Shown here: positions 26,025 to 33,385 of the stretch, one piece after another
Numbering within the stretch: the first letter of the stretch is position 1
Layout of the letters: each line of letters starts with the position of its first letter
Assembly: GCA_022795445.1 (NCBI GenBank)
Contig: JAAWGR010000023.1
Coordinates: 1-38,133, forward strand
Length of the DNA stretch: 38,133 nucleotides
From: Oscillibacter sp.
Lineage (GTDB): Bacteria > Bacillota > Clostridia > Oscillospirales > Oscillospiraceae
Reading direction: 5' to 3'
Position numbers and translations under genes: made by a program
The notes under the pieces: model-generated
Database searches by the model: none
What the model was told of the DNA's origin: nothing
Seen by the model: the letters and a program-made list of their open reading frames with translations, nothing else

Positions 26025-27101
26025 ATGAAAATGACATTCCGTTGGTATGGTTCCAAGAGCGACAACATCACCTTGAAACAAATCCGGCAAATCCCTGGTA
26101 TGAGCGGCCTGATGGGCGTTTTGGACGATAAGGCCGCGGGCGAGGTCTGGACGGAAGAGGAAATCAAAGCTTACATCGACGAGGTTCACGCGGCCGGCTT
26201 GGAGTGCGAGGTAATCGAGTCTGTCAACGTCCACGAGGACATCAAGATGGGGCTTCCGACCCGGGACCAGTATATCGAAAATTACTGCATCACCATCCGG
26301 AATCTGGCAAAGTACGGCGTCAAAGTCATTGTTTATAACTTTATGCCGGTGTTTGACTGGCTGCGCACGGACCTTGCCCGCCTCATCCCGGAAGACGGCT
26401 CCAACAGTCTTTATTTCGACGAGGCGGAGTTGGGCGATATGGGGCCGCTGGAGATTGTGCGGAATACGATTGAAAACTGCAACGGCTTCACCCTCCCTGG
26501 CTGGGAACCGAACCGCCTGGCAGAGCTGGAAACGACCTTGGAACGCTATAAGAGCATCACGCCGGACGACCTGCGTGCAAATTACAAATATTTCCTGGAC
26601 GGCATCATCCCCACTTGTGAGGCGTGCGGAGTTGTGATGGCCTGCCATCCGGATGATCCTGCGTGGCCGATCTTTGATTTGCCCCGGATCGCGCACAGCC
26701 AGGAAGATTACGACAAGATTGTCGCCCTGCGGGATTCTCCGTGCAATACGCTGTGCCTCTGCACTGGTTCGCTGGGTTCCAACCCGGAGAATGACATTCC
26801 GGCAATCATCCGGCATTTTGGCGAAATGGGACGCATCGGGTGCCTGCATGTGCGGAATGTGAAGTATTTGGGCCATCATAAGTTCCGGGAAGCGGCGCAC
26901 CTGTCTTCCGACGGGGATTTGGATTTGTTTGCGATTATGAAAGCGGTTTACGATACCTGCCCAGATACCTATATCCGTCCAGACCATGGCCGTATGATCT
27001 GGGACGAGGTAGGCCGTCCTGGTTACGGTTTGTACGACCGTGCGCTGGGCGCGGCGTATATCAACGGCTTGTGGGAAGCCATTCACAAAATGGCGAAATA
27101 A
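26025..27101 (+). CDS. uxuA: Mannonate dehydratase
   Basis: This 358-residue enzyme of the UxuA family dehydrates D-mannonate to 2-keto-3-deoxygluconate in hexuronate (glucuronate) catabolism. Motifs seen: [23 protein letters not shown] at the N-terminus, [15 protein letters not shown] segment, [23 protein letters not shown] and [14 protein letters not shown], then HVRNVK and [11 protein letters not shown] near the C-terminus with metal-binding His and Asp. Length fits the Firmicutes branch (E. coli is about 394). The ATG at 26025 has AGGAGG upstream; a longer in-frame reading starts inside the exchanger gene and is not used. It has its own promoter. No other uronate gene is near, so it is isolated here. 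Cytoplasmic. Confidence 0.93.
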   Translation: MKMTFRWYGSKSDNITLKQIRQIPGMSGLMGVLDDKAAGEVWTEEEIKAYIDEVHAAGLECEVIESVNVHEDIKMGLPTRDQYIENYCITIRNLAKYGVKVIVYNFMPVFDWLRTDLARLIPEDGSNSLYFDEAELGDMGPLEIVRNTIENCNGFTLPGWEPNRLAELETTLERYKSITPDDLRANYKYFLDGIIPTCEACGVVMACHPDDPAWPIFDLPRIAHSQEDYDKIVALRDSPCNTLCLCTGSLGSNPENDIPAIIRHFGEMGRIGCLHVRNVKYLGHHKFREAAHLSSDGDLDLFAIMKAVYDTCPDTYIRPDHGRMIWDEVGRPGYGLYDRALGAAYINGLWEAIHKMAK

Positions 27102-27155
27102 TGGGGCGGTTTTGTTTGTTCGGCTGAATCCAACAAATATAGGAGGCATTTGCCT

Positions 27156-28232
27156 ATGAAACAGATTGCAGTTATGTTTGCGCTTGTTTTTTTGATAACC
27201 AGCTGTCCCATCAGCACGGTGTATGCGTTGGGAGATTTAGAGCCGGACCTGCCCACTTTCGATACCCCCGAGGTTCCAGCTACCGATCCCGTGGACCCCG
27301 CTGTCAAGGCCCCCGATGAGGACTTGCTTACTATTGATCTGTCCATTGTGGGCGATTGTACGCTTTCCACTTACAAAGGCGACAGCAATAAAGGTTCTTT
27401 CAACTGGTACGCGGCTACGAAAGATCCCTCTTACTTTTTTGAAAAAGTCTACAGCGTTTTCAGCACGGACGACTTTACAATTGCGAACCTGGAAACCGTT
27501 CTGACTGACCGGAAGCTCCCGGAAGCCCCCAAAAGCGGCAGCCCGGTTTTTTGGTTCCGCGGGCCTTCTGCGAACGCACGTATCCTCACCGCAGGCAGCA
27601 TTGAGGCGGTATCCCTGGCCAATAACCACACCGGCGACTATGGCGCCGAGGGCAAGAAAGATACCATCGCCGCCGTGGAAGCGCAGAATATTCTTTATGG
27701 TAACGAATCCAAGATCATGTACTTGGAGAAAAACGGCTTCACGATTGCTGTCATTTGCCACGGCCTTTGGAATGAGGCACAGACCAACCAGATTATCGCC
27801 CGGATCCAGGAAGCCTCCAAAGTGTCCGATTACCAAATCGTATTTTATCACGGCGGCACAGAGGGCGTCCTGAAGCCGGAGGCTTGGCGGGTTCGCGCCA
27901 GCCGGAAGCTTGTAGACGGCGGCGCCGACCTGGTGATCGGCAACCACCCCCATGTACCCCAGCCAATGGAAGTTTACAAGGGCGTGGATATTGTGTACTC
28001 TATGGGGAACTTCTGCTTTGGCGGCAACAGCAAGCCGAAAAACCGTACATTCATCTATAAGATGCTGTTAACCGTACAAAACGGACAAGTTCTCAACGCG
28101 GAGTCCAGCATCATCCCCTGCTGCGTCTACACTGGGACTACCAATAACTGGCAGCCTGCCATTCTTACCGATTCCGCCGCTAAGCAAAAAGTTCTGGATT
28201 TCATGTATGGCAAAATTTCCAGCCCCTATTAA
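27156..28232 (+). CDS. CapA-family (poly-gamma-glutamate biosynthesis-like) secreted protein
   Basis: This 358-residue protein has a hydrophobic signal sequence (about 1-24, MKQIAVMFALVFLITSCPIS) and a Pro/Asp-rich linker (about 25-55). The metallophosphoesterase-like CapA domain has VGDCTLS (about 64-70), NLETVLTD, SLANNHTGDYG, VFYHGGTEG, IGNHPHVPQPMEVY and YSMGNFCFGG. CapA proteins are linked to gamma-polyglutamate capsule attachment, but many clostridial homologs stand alone with unknown substrate, as here. A Cys in the signal (ITSC) may be a lipobox, giving a surface-anchored protein. AGGAGG lies nine bases before ATG 27156. It follows uxuA by 54 bp and is ended by a terminator. Confidence 0.88.
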   Translation: MKQIAVMFALVFLITSCPISTVYALGDLEPDLPTFDTPEVPATDPVDPAVKAPDEDLLTIDLSIVGDCTLSTYKGDSNKGSFNWYAATKDPSYFFEKVYSVFSTDDFTIANLETVLTDRKLPEAPKSGSPVFWFRGPSANARILTAGSIEAVSLANNHTGDYGAEGKKDTIAAVEAQNILYGNESKIMYLEKNGFTIAVICHGLWNEAQTNQIIARIQEASKVSDYQIVFYHGGTEGVLKPEAWRVRASRKLVDGGADLVIGNHPHVPQPMEVYKGVDIVYSMGNFCFGGNSKPKNRTFIYKMLLTVQNGQVLNAESSIIPCCVYTGTTNNWQPAILTDSAAKQKVLDFMYGKISSPY

Positions 28233-28243
28233 CAACCATCCAC

Positions 28244-28280
28244 AAAAGCCAGGAGAGGCCCAATGCCTCCCCTGGCTTTC
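28244..28280 (+). terminator. Intrinsic terminator after the CapA gene
   Basis: AAAGCCAGGAGAGGC pairs with GCCTCCCCTGGCTTT (loop CCAAT, one mismatch), followed by CATTGTG. It starts 12 bp past the stop. Confidence 0.8.
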
Positions 28281-28539
28281 ATTGTGTTCAGAACGCTTGT
28301 GGAGCAGACAAAATTCAGAGGGTTGTCAAGCCTGCGGGGGGATTTTTACAGCCCGCTCCGGAAAATTTACCGTCATGTTATGGAAACCCGTCCATATAGT
28401 GGTGCTGTGGGACTGCACTCTATGCAGAATATGAGGCCCGCCGGGACGCGGTGTGAGCCGTCAGCCTTCAGGCTTCGCAAAATACCAAAATTCCTGTGGG
28501 ATTTTTGCTGTTTGCGTGGATCAAATCGAGGTGGGGATT
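28281..28539. other. Non-coding interval before the flippase gene
   Basis: About 260 bp lie between the CapA terminator and the flippase start. Open frames here are short, out of step with neighbours, and lack ribosome sites. No promoter with both boxes, repeat or RNA motif was recognised. It probably holds the flippase promoter, but none could be placed. Confidence 0.4.
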
Positions 28540-30027
28540 TTGAGAAAAGGGAACACGATGTTTTACGGTACGCTTCTGCTGACAGGGGCGAACCTGCTGC
28601 TGCATCTGGCAGGGATGGGGTTCCAGGTCTACCTGTCGGGACAGCTTGGCCCGGCGGGAATCGGTCTTCTGCATTTGGTATTTTCCGTGCGGGGGTTAGC
28701 GTTTACCTTGGGGCTTGGCGGCGTGCGGACTGCCGCACTGTACCTGACTGCCGGCCGAAAGGGTGTGCGGTCCGTTTTGCGGGGCTGCTTTCAATACAGC
28801 CTTGTATGCAGTTTAACCGCTGCTGTGGGATTGTGGGTTCTGGCTCCCAGGCTATCGGCAGCCTGGAACGGCGGCGGCCTGGAGGCTCTGCGGGCCGCCG
28901 CAGTATTTCTGCCGGTAAATTGCCTGTGCGGTGTTTTAAGCGGGCATTTTACCGCCGCTGGGCGTATCCGGACCCTGGTCGCTGTCGAATTTTTAGAGCA
29001 AGGCTGTGTGATTGCCGCCACGGCGCTGCTGCTGACTGGAGGCGTCAACGGCGTTTTATCGGTTGTGCTGGGCAGGTCGCTTGCAGCGGTCGCTACCTTT
29101 TGTGCGCTGTTATGGCTGTGCCATTTGCCGCCGGAACCGGCGTCCAAAACTCCTTACCGCCGGATTCTGCATATGGCCCTGCCTCTGGGTGTGTCAGAGA
29201 GCCTGCGGGCGGGGCTGAACACCATCGAGAGCCTCATCGTTCCCCAGCGCCTGTCCCTTCACGCCGGAACCGTAGATGCCATCGCTGGTTACGGCATCGT
29301 TTGCGGGATGGTGTTCCCGGTTTTGATGTTCCTCTCGGCGATTTTATTCTCTCTGGCGGATCTGCTGGTTCCAGAGCTGTCACGGTGCCGCAAAGGCGGC
29401 CCGCGTCCTCCATACCTCGCCAAGCGGGGACTGCGGGTATCGCTGCTGTTCGGACTGTGGGCCGGCGGTTTTTTATTTTCCGCCGCTGGGCCTCTGGGTG
29501 AAATTTTGTACCACAATGAAGCGGTCAGCTTCAGCCTTCGGTTATATGCGCCCCTGGTACCGGTGCTGTACATGGACGCCATTGTGGACGCTATGTGCAA
29601 AGGCCTGGGCCAACAAGGCGCAAATGCCCGGTATAATCTTTTTACATCGCTACTGGATGTCCTCATACTATGGCTATTGCTGCCTCATTATGGCCTGGGC
29701 GGGTACTACCTCAGTTTCGCAGTCACCCATCTATTGAACTTCGCCCTCAGCCTGCGCCGTTTAGTGCTCGTTTCAGGCGTCCAACTCTCTGCCGGACCTG
29801 CCGTCCGGGCCGCTATGGCTGCGGCCGCCGCGGCTTGGATCGCCGGAATGCTCCCAGTCTGGGAAACCCCGTTAGGCGGCGCCGTTTTCGCTGGGTACTA
29901 CAGCCTGCTCCTATGCTGCTTCTGGGCCGCGCTGCATGTTGTCAGCCAGGAAGATCTCTTATGGCTTGTCCGTCTTGCCGGAAAGCAGTCTGTCCATTCT
30001 GCCGGCAAAACCGGCCGTAATGGGTAA
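28540..30027 (+). CDS. MOP-superfamily lipid flippase (SpoVB/polysaccharide-transport type)
   Basis: This 495-residue protein has about 14 hydrophobic helices and the MVF/SpoVB/Wzx layout, with an N-terminal helix MFYGTLLLTGANLLLHLAG and FQVYLSGQLGPAGIGLLHLVFSV. A middle region FLPVNCLCGVLSGHFTAAGR and MALPLGVSESLRAGLNTIESLIVPQRL marks the start of the second half. Start choice: TTG 28540 gives LRKGNTMFYG behind GAGGTGGGG, a typical basic N-terminus; ATG 28558 behind AAAAGGGA is the alternative. SpoVB-like proteins move lipid-linked glycans during spore or wall synthesis. The specific lipid is unknown. Its stop lies only five bases from the stop of the convergent nuclease gene, with no terminator visible between. 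Confidence 0.85.
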   Translation: MRKGNTMFYGTLLLTGANLLLHLAGMGFQVYLSGQLGPAGIGLLHLVFSVRGLAFTLGLGGVRTAALYLTAGRKGVRSVLRGCFQYSLVCSLTAAVGLWVLAPRLSAAWNGGGLEALRAAAVFLPVNCLCGVLSGHFTAAGRIRTLVAVEFLEQGCVIAATALLLTGGVNGVLSVVLGRSLAAVATFCALLWLCHLPPEPASKTPYRRILHMALPLGVSESLRAGLNTIESLIVPQRLSLHAGTVDAIAGYGIVCGMVFPVLMFLSAILFSLADLLVPELSRCRKGGPRPPYLAKRGLRVSLLFGLWAGGFLFSAAGPLGEILYHNEAVSFSLRLYAPLVPVLYMDAIVDAMCKGLGQQGANARYNLFTSLLDVLILWLLLPHYGLGGYYLSFAVTHLLNFALSLRRLVLVSGVQLSAGPAVRAAMAAAAAAWIAGMLPVWETPLGGAVFAGYYSLLLCCFWAALHVVSQEDLLWLVRLAGKQSVHSAGKTGRNG

Positions 30028-30032
30028 TTTTG

Positions 30033-30755
30033 TTACGCCCCTTCCGCAAGACGGCTCTCGCCGGTGGCATAGTCGATTTCGATCCCCGGCTGGACGTTAT
30101 AAGCAAAAATGTTGAAGCAAATGCCTTCCCCGTTGTCCTCGACCGAATACGCCTCCATCTGTACGCCCCGTGCGACCAGTTCGTCCCCGACAAACACCGG
30201 CGTAACGCGGTACAGCACATGGTTGTTGGTGTCGTCCACATAGTCGGCTACATCGTTTTCAAACGGCAGCATCCCTGTCACATTCAAGTAGCGGGTGCCG
30301 GTAATCAGGTTTTGATTGTTGGCATTTTCCCCCGCCAGCTGATACCCGATCAGGTGGCAGCGGTTATATAAATACTTACCGTCTACAATATCATATTTTA
30401 CCGACGCCCAGCCGGTGGGCTTGACGGAGCCAATCTCCCCTCGCGGCGCATTGGGCATGATCTCCCGGCAAATATTGGCATAGGCTACGCCGCAGCGGCC
30501 CAGGGAATCCAGCTCACTGTAAATCTCAAAAGCTTCCGTTGTCATCTCTTCCTGGGTAAAATTCGGCTGGTTGCCGTCAATTTCTACATATGCCTCTCCA
30601 GTGTATGCTGGTATGTCCTCCATAGAGGCCGACGGTGCGCTTGGTTCGGGTCCGAGGTACCAGCGTACTGCCGCCGCCGCGAGGCACAAGAGTACCAACA
30701 CCGCGGCCCGTTTCGGTGACATGGTAGATTTTTTCCTGCTTCTGCGTTTTGCCAT
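30033..30755 (-). CDS. Membrane-anchored DNA/RNA non-specific endonuclease
   Basis: This 240-residue protein has a basic N-terminus (MAKRRSRKK) and one helix (about 17-32), so the nuclease domain should be outside the membrane. A short Pro/Ser linker leads to the beta-beta-alpha-metal domain of the NUC/EndA family. The active-site region reads YNRCHLIGYQLAGEN, with the His of the motif but Cys in place of the Gly of the classic DRGH, followed by NNQNLITGTRYLN, which carries the metal-binding Asn. That NRCH variant is common in Firmicutes. ATG 30755 has AGGAGG upstream. It could degrade extracellular DNA for nutrients or take part in DNA uptake, as EndA does; neither is shown here. Confidence 0.88.
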   Translation of the reverse strand: MAKRRSRKKSTMSPKRAAVLVLLCLAAAAVRWYLGPEPSAPSASMEDIPAYTGEAYVEIDGNQPNFTQEEMTTEAFEIYSELDSLGRCGVAYANICREIMPNAPRGEIGSVKPTGWASVKYDIVDGKYLYNRCHLIGYQLAGENANNQNLITGTRYLNVTGMLPFENDVADYVDDTNNHVLYRVTPVFVGDELVARGVQMEAYSVEDNGEGICFNIFAYNVQPGIEIDYATGESRLAEGA

Positions 30756-30773
30756 AATAAAACCTCCTGTTTT

Positions 30774-30802
30774 CCAGCCGGCCTTCATGATAGGCCGGCT
30801 GG
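30774..30802 (-). other. Perfect 10-bp hairpin in the nuclease mRNA leader
   Basis: CCAGCCGGCC and GGCCGGCTGG (loop of 9) form a perfect 10-bp GC-rich stem about 9 bases before the AGGAGG of the nuclease gene. There is no U-tract on the coding strand, so it is not a terminator for that gene. It may affect translation or RNA stability. Confidence 0.6.
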
Positions 30803-30833
30803 CTCTTTATGTTCGTCTTTGTTCGACAGTTTC

Positions 30834-30862
30834 AATATAGCATTTCTTTCCTCCTTTTTCAA
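30834..30862 (-). promoter_or_regulatory. Promoter of the nuclease gene
   Basis: On the minus strand TTGAAA (30857-30862) and TATATT (30834-30839) are exactly 17 bp apart. The expected transcript has a leader of about 70 nt that includes the hairpin at 30774-30802. Confidence 0.65.
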
Positions 30863-30956
30863 CCCGTACATAAAAACCAATTGAAACGGATAAGCTGAAA
30901 GCGATTTCTGTCGGGACGGCTCGAAACGTTCCGAAGGGTTTGGGGAGGTTTTCGCT

Positions 30957-31760
30957 ATGCTGCACCGCATACGCACTTGTTTCATATTGCTGCTGCCATG
31001 CCTGTTCCTGGCGGCGATGCTTTGGCTGCAAAGCCGGTCGATCCCAGCGTCTGCGCCGGTCATCATCCCGGCATCCGCCGACAACTGGGGATTGGCCTTT
31101 CCGACGGAGGGGGAATCCCCTGTGGGCAACGCCACGGCGGAAGATCTTGCGCAGTACGACGCCCATTACTTGGGCGACACCGAAAAAAAGGTCATTTACC
31201 TGACCTTTGACTGCGGCTATGAAAACGGGTATACGGAGAAAATCCTGGACGCGCTGAAAAAGCACAATGCCCCGGCGGCGTTTTTCGTGGTTGGGAACAT
31301 GATCGAAACCGCCCCGGACATCATATGCCGTATGGTGGAGGAAGGCCATATTGTTGGCAATCATACCTATCACCACCCGGATATGTCTGCCATTTCGGAA
31401 CAGGCAGCGTTCCAAAAGGAACTGGATAGCCTGGCTGCTCTCTATCAGGAAACCACCGGACAGGAACTGCCGAAGTACTACCGCCCGCCCCAGGGCAAGT
31501 ACAGCCGGGAGAATTTGCAGCAGGCCCATGCGTTGGGTTATACGACGGTTTTCTGGAGCCTCGCTTATGTGGACTGGTATGTGGACAACCAGCCCACGGC
31601 GGAACAGGCTTACGCCAAACTCCTGCCGCGTATCCACGACGGGGCCATTGTCCTCCTGCACTCCACGTCTAAAACCAACGCCGATATTTTGGACGACCTC
31701 CTGACAAAATGGGAGGATATGGGATACACGTTTGCCTCTTTAGATGAACTGCCGGAATAA
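30957..31760 (+). CDS. pdaA: PdaA-like polysaccharide (muramic acid) deacetylase
   Basis: This 267-residue secreted or membrane-anchored enzyme has a signal/anchor helix (about 8-25). The NodB domain has TFDCGYENGYT with Asp85, the metal motif NHTYHHPDM (about 138-146), the catalytic RPPQGKYS, and LLHSTS near the end. The TFD-x-GYENG variant is typical of PdaA rather than generic chitin deacetylases. PdaA deacetylates N-acetylmuramic acid so that muramic-delta-lactam can form in the spore cortex, which implies a sporulation function and a spore-forming relative. GGGGAGG precedes ATG 30957. It is divergent from the nuclease gene. No sporulation sigma-factor promoter could be confirmed by eye. 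Confidence 0.88.
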   Translation: MLHRIRTCFILLLPCLFLAAMLWLQSRSIPASAPVIIPASADNWGLAFPTEGESPVGNATAEDLAQYDAHYLGDTEKKVIYLTFDCGYENGYTEKILDALKKHNAPAAFFVVGNMIETAPDIICRMVEEGHIVGNHTYHHPDMSAISEQAAFQKELDSLAALYQETTGQELPKYYRPPQGKYSRENLQQAHALGYTTVFWSLAYVDWYVDNQPTAEQAYAKLLPRIHDGAIVLLHSTSKTNADILDDLLTKWEDMGYTFASLDELPE

Positions 31761-31766
31761 AAGCAA

Positions 31767-31799
31767 GGGTATGGGCATCCTGTACGGATGCCCATACCC
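31767..31799. terminator. Terminator between pdaA and the Ig-like protein gene
   Basis: GGGTATGGGCATCC (31767-31780), loop TGTAC, GGATGCCCATACCC (31786-31799) is a perfect 14-bp stem between convergent genes. Downstream tracts GTTTGTGTTT (plus) and TTGCTTTTA (minus) are moderately U-rich, so it may serve both. Confidence 0.8.
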
Positions 31800-31813
31800 G
31801 GTTTGTGTTTGTA

Positions 31814-32326
31814 TCATTCTGCCGCAATCTGGAAAGACGTTCCAGTATAGCCCAAAGTTTGGTAGTCCCAGTCAAAAATTTCTTTCACCAAAAGATAGCT
31901 GCCAGACGGGAGCGAACCATAAACTGCTTCCCAGTTGATATCCATCGTATATTCTACACAAGAATGATCGTCCGTCTCGGGGCGGAACCCCAAAAACAGA
32001 GGCGTTTTCCATGAGCAGCGTTCCTCCGTAACCAACGGCACTTCCGCCCATTTTCCATTTCCTGTACGCTGCACGACATAGTAAATATCGCTGCTGATGC
32101 CAATCGTTTGCCCGGACGCGCTTTGGATGACAATTGTACAGCCCGTTGGGCAGGTGGTGGCACGGTCAATGGAAACCTGTACGCCATCTATTTCTTCCAG
32201 TGTGACTTTGGATGTATGCAAGTCATGAAATACCAATTCGTCTGTGGCATTTTTTGCTTGGTTCAGGAAAAAACCGGATAAAACCATCCCTGCTAATAAT
32301 AGAGAGAAAATCATGTATCTTTTCAT
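31814..32326 (-). CDS. Secreted immunoglobulin-like domain protein
   Basis: This 170-residue protein has a signal-like N-terminus (MKRYMIFSLLLAGMVLSGFFL) and a beta-rich domain. Its C-terminal part, with W-x-VP-type strands (GKWAEVPLV), DINWEAVYGSLPSGSYLLVKEIFD, resembles the bacterial Ig-like domain found in many small secreted or lipoproteins of Firmicutes with YG-x-L-P-x-G-x-Y. Four Cys (CPTGC, EERCSW, HSCVEY) could form disulfides outside the cell. There is no lipobox Cys. GGAGG precedes the ATG. It lies 26 bp after the telA-like gene in the same direction, so it is probably the last gene of that operon. Function unknown. Confidence 0.75.
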   Translation of the reverse strand: MKRYMIFSLLLAGMVLSGFFLNQAKNATDELVFHDLHTSKVTLEEIDGVQVSIDRATTCPTGCTIVIQSASGQTIGISSDIYYVVQRTGNGKWAEVPLVTEERCSWKTPLFLGFRPETDDHSCVEYTMDINWEAVYGSLPSGSYLLVKEIFDWDYQTLGYTGTSFQIAAE

Positions 32327-32352
32327 AAATCCTCCAAACCAAGCAGTTACGC

Positions 32353-33357
32353 TTAGGGACGGGGAATCTGCGCAGCTTCCGCTTGACAGTCGGCAACCGC
32401 CTTTTGCAGGGCGCGGGTCTCCTGAATGCCCTTGAGGATCGTCTCCTTAGCCTGTTCCAAGGCCTCCAGCTGTGCCGCGCCGTCCGGCAGGGAAGCTTTC
32501 AGACGGGCTTGCGCGGCAGTTTGGGCGTCCAGCGCCTCCCGGGCGCGGCGGTCGACGGCCTCCATGGCCTGCGCCTGAAGCCGCTGGCGCTTCCGCGCTG
32601 CTGCCTGGGCGAGCGTCTGCCGGAAAATGGGAAGCGTCACAAGGAAAGCCGCGTTCAGCTTTTCAATCAAAAGCTGATTGTTTGCCCGAATCGTCTGCAC
32701 CATCGGCAGCGATTGGAGCGCCACGACTTCCGACAGCCGCAGGTCATGCACCCGGCGTTCCAACAGTGTATAGGAACGCTGTACGGTGTCGCGGTCAGAG
32801 GGCGGGATCTGCCCAGTTGTTAAATATCCCTGGATTTCCCGCAGTCCCTGTTCCCCGGCCTCCACATAGCGGACAAGCTCCTGGTAAAAGCGGGCATTGG
32901 CATCGTAAATAGCCTTCAACCGGCCGTCATAGGCCCGTATTTCCGCCTCGTAGCGTTTCAGTGCAATATAGGCGCGGTCGATCTCCTCCCCCATAGCGCG
33001 GTACTTATTTAAAATGTCATCCGGCTGCTTCGGCGCGGCCCGGAAGGGAAAACGGCGCTTCTTCTCCCCCTCCCGCAGGTCGTCCGGGTTAAATTTTTCC
33101 ATCAGCTCCCCTAACGCTGTCAGCAGCGGCGAAGCGTCCCCCACCTGATCGGTCTGGATGCTTTTCAAAATGCCGTCCGCACTCTTGGCAAGCTCCGCGG
33201 CGGCATCTGTGCCAAAGGCCAGAATGCTCTGGGTGTCGTAGACGCAAATCCCATTGGTCAGCGCATCCAGCGCGGCGGTGTCCGCCTGGGCGGCGGCATG
33301 GCAGCTGGCCGCAAGTTCTTCCGGCGATAAGGCGGCCTGTGCAGCAGCGTCCCGCAA
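32353..33357 (-). CDS. telA: TelA-family (toxic-anion/tellurite resistance-like) protein
   Basis: This 334-residue predicted-cytoplasmic protein is alpha-helical with long coiled-coil stretches. KYRAMGEEIDRAYIALKRYEAEI, ARFYQELVRYVEAGEQ and LEQAKETILKGIQETRAL are typical of TelA/YceH. TTG 33357 (LRDAAAQAALSPEEL) was chosen because AAAAGGAG lies eight bases upstream. A longer in-frame start would overlap the yceG-like gene. It starts just after the yceG stop, the same order as yceG-yceH in Bacillus subtilis, where the pair belongs to a Ter-type stress module. Tellurite resistance is a historical label; the true role is unknown, and a membrane or peptidoglycan stress function is suspected. No membrane helix is seen. 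Confidence 0.85.
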   Translation of the reverse strand: MRDAAAQAALSPEELAASCHAAAQADTAALDALTNGICVYDTQSILAFGTDAAAELAKSADGILKSIQTDQVGDASPLLTALGELMEKFNPDDLREGEKKRRFPFRAAPKQPDDILNKYRAMGEEIDRAYIALKRYEAEIRAYDGRLKAIYDANARFYQELVRYVEAGEQGLREIQGYLTTGQIPPSDRDTVQRSYTLLERRVHDLRLSEVVALQSLPMVQTIRANNQLLIEKLNAAFLVTLPIFRQTLAQAAARKRQRLQAQAMEAVDRRAREALDAQTAAQARLKASLPDGAAQLEALEQAKETILKGIQETRALQKAVADCQAEAAQIPRP

Positions 33358-33385
33358 ATGATCATCTCCTTTTAAATCGGCTTCC

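Noticed and set aside
25920-27149. 409-codon minus-strand frame over uxuA
   Set aside because: Antisense to a textbook mannonate dehydratase; composition is typical of a shadow frame.
28263-29501. 412-codon plus-strand frame in a different phase from the flippase
   Set aside because: It reads across the flippase N-terminal half in another frame, is very rich in Arg/Gly/Cys, and has no domain; the flippase frame has regular membrane helices.
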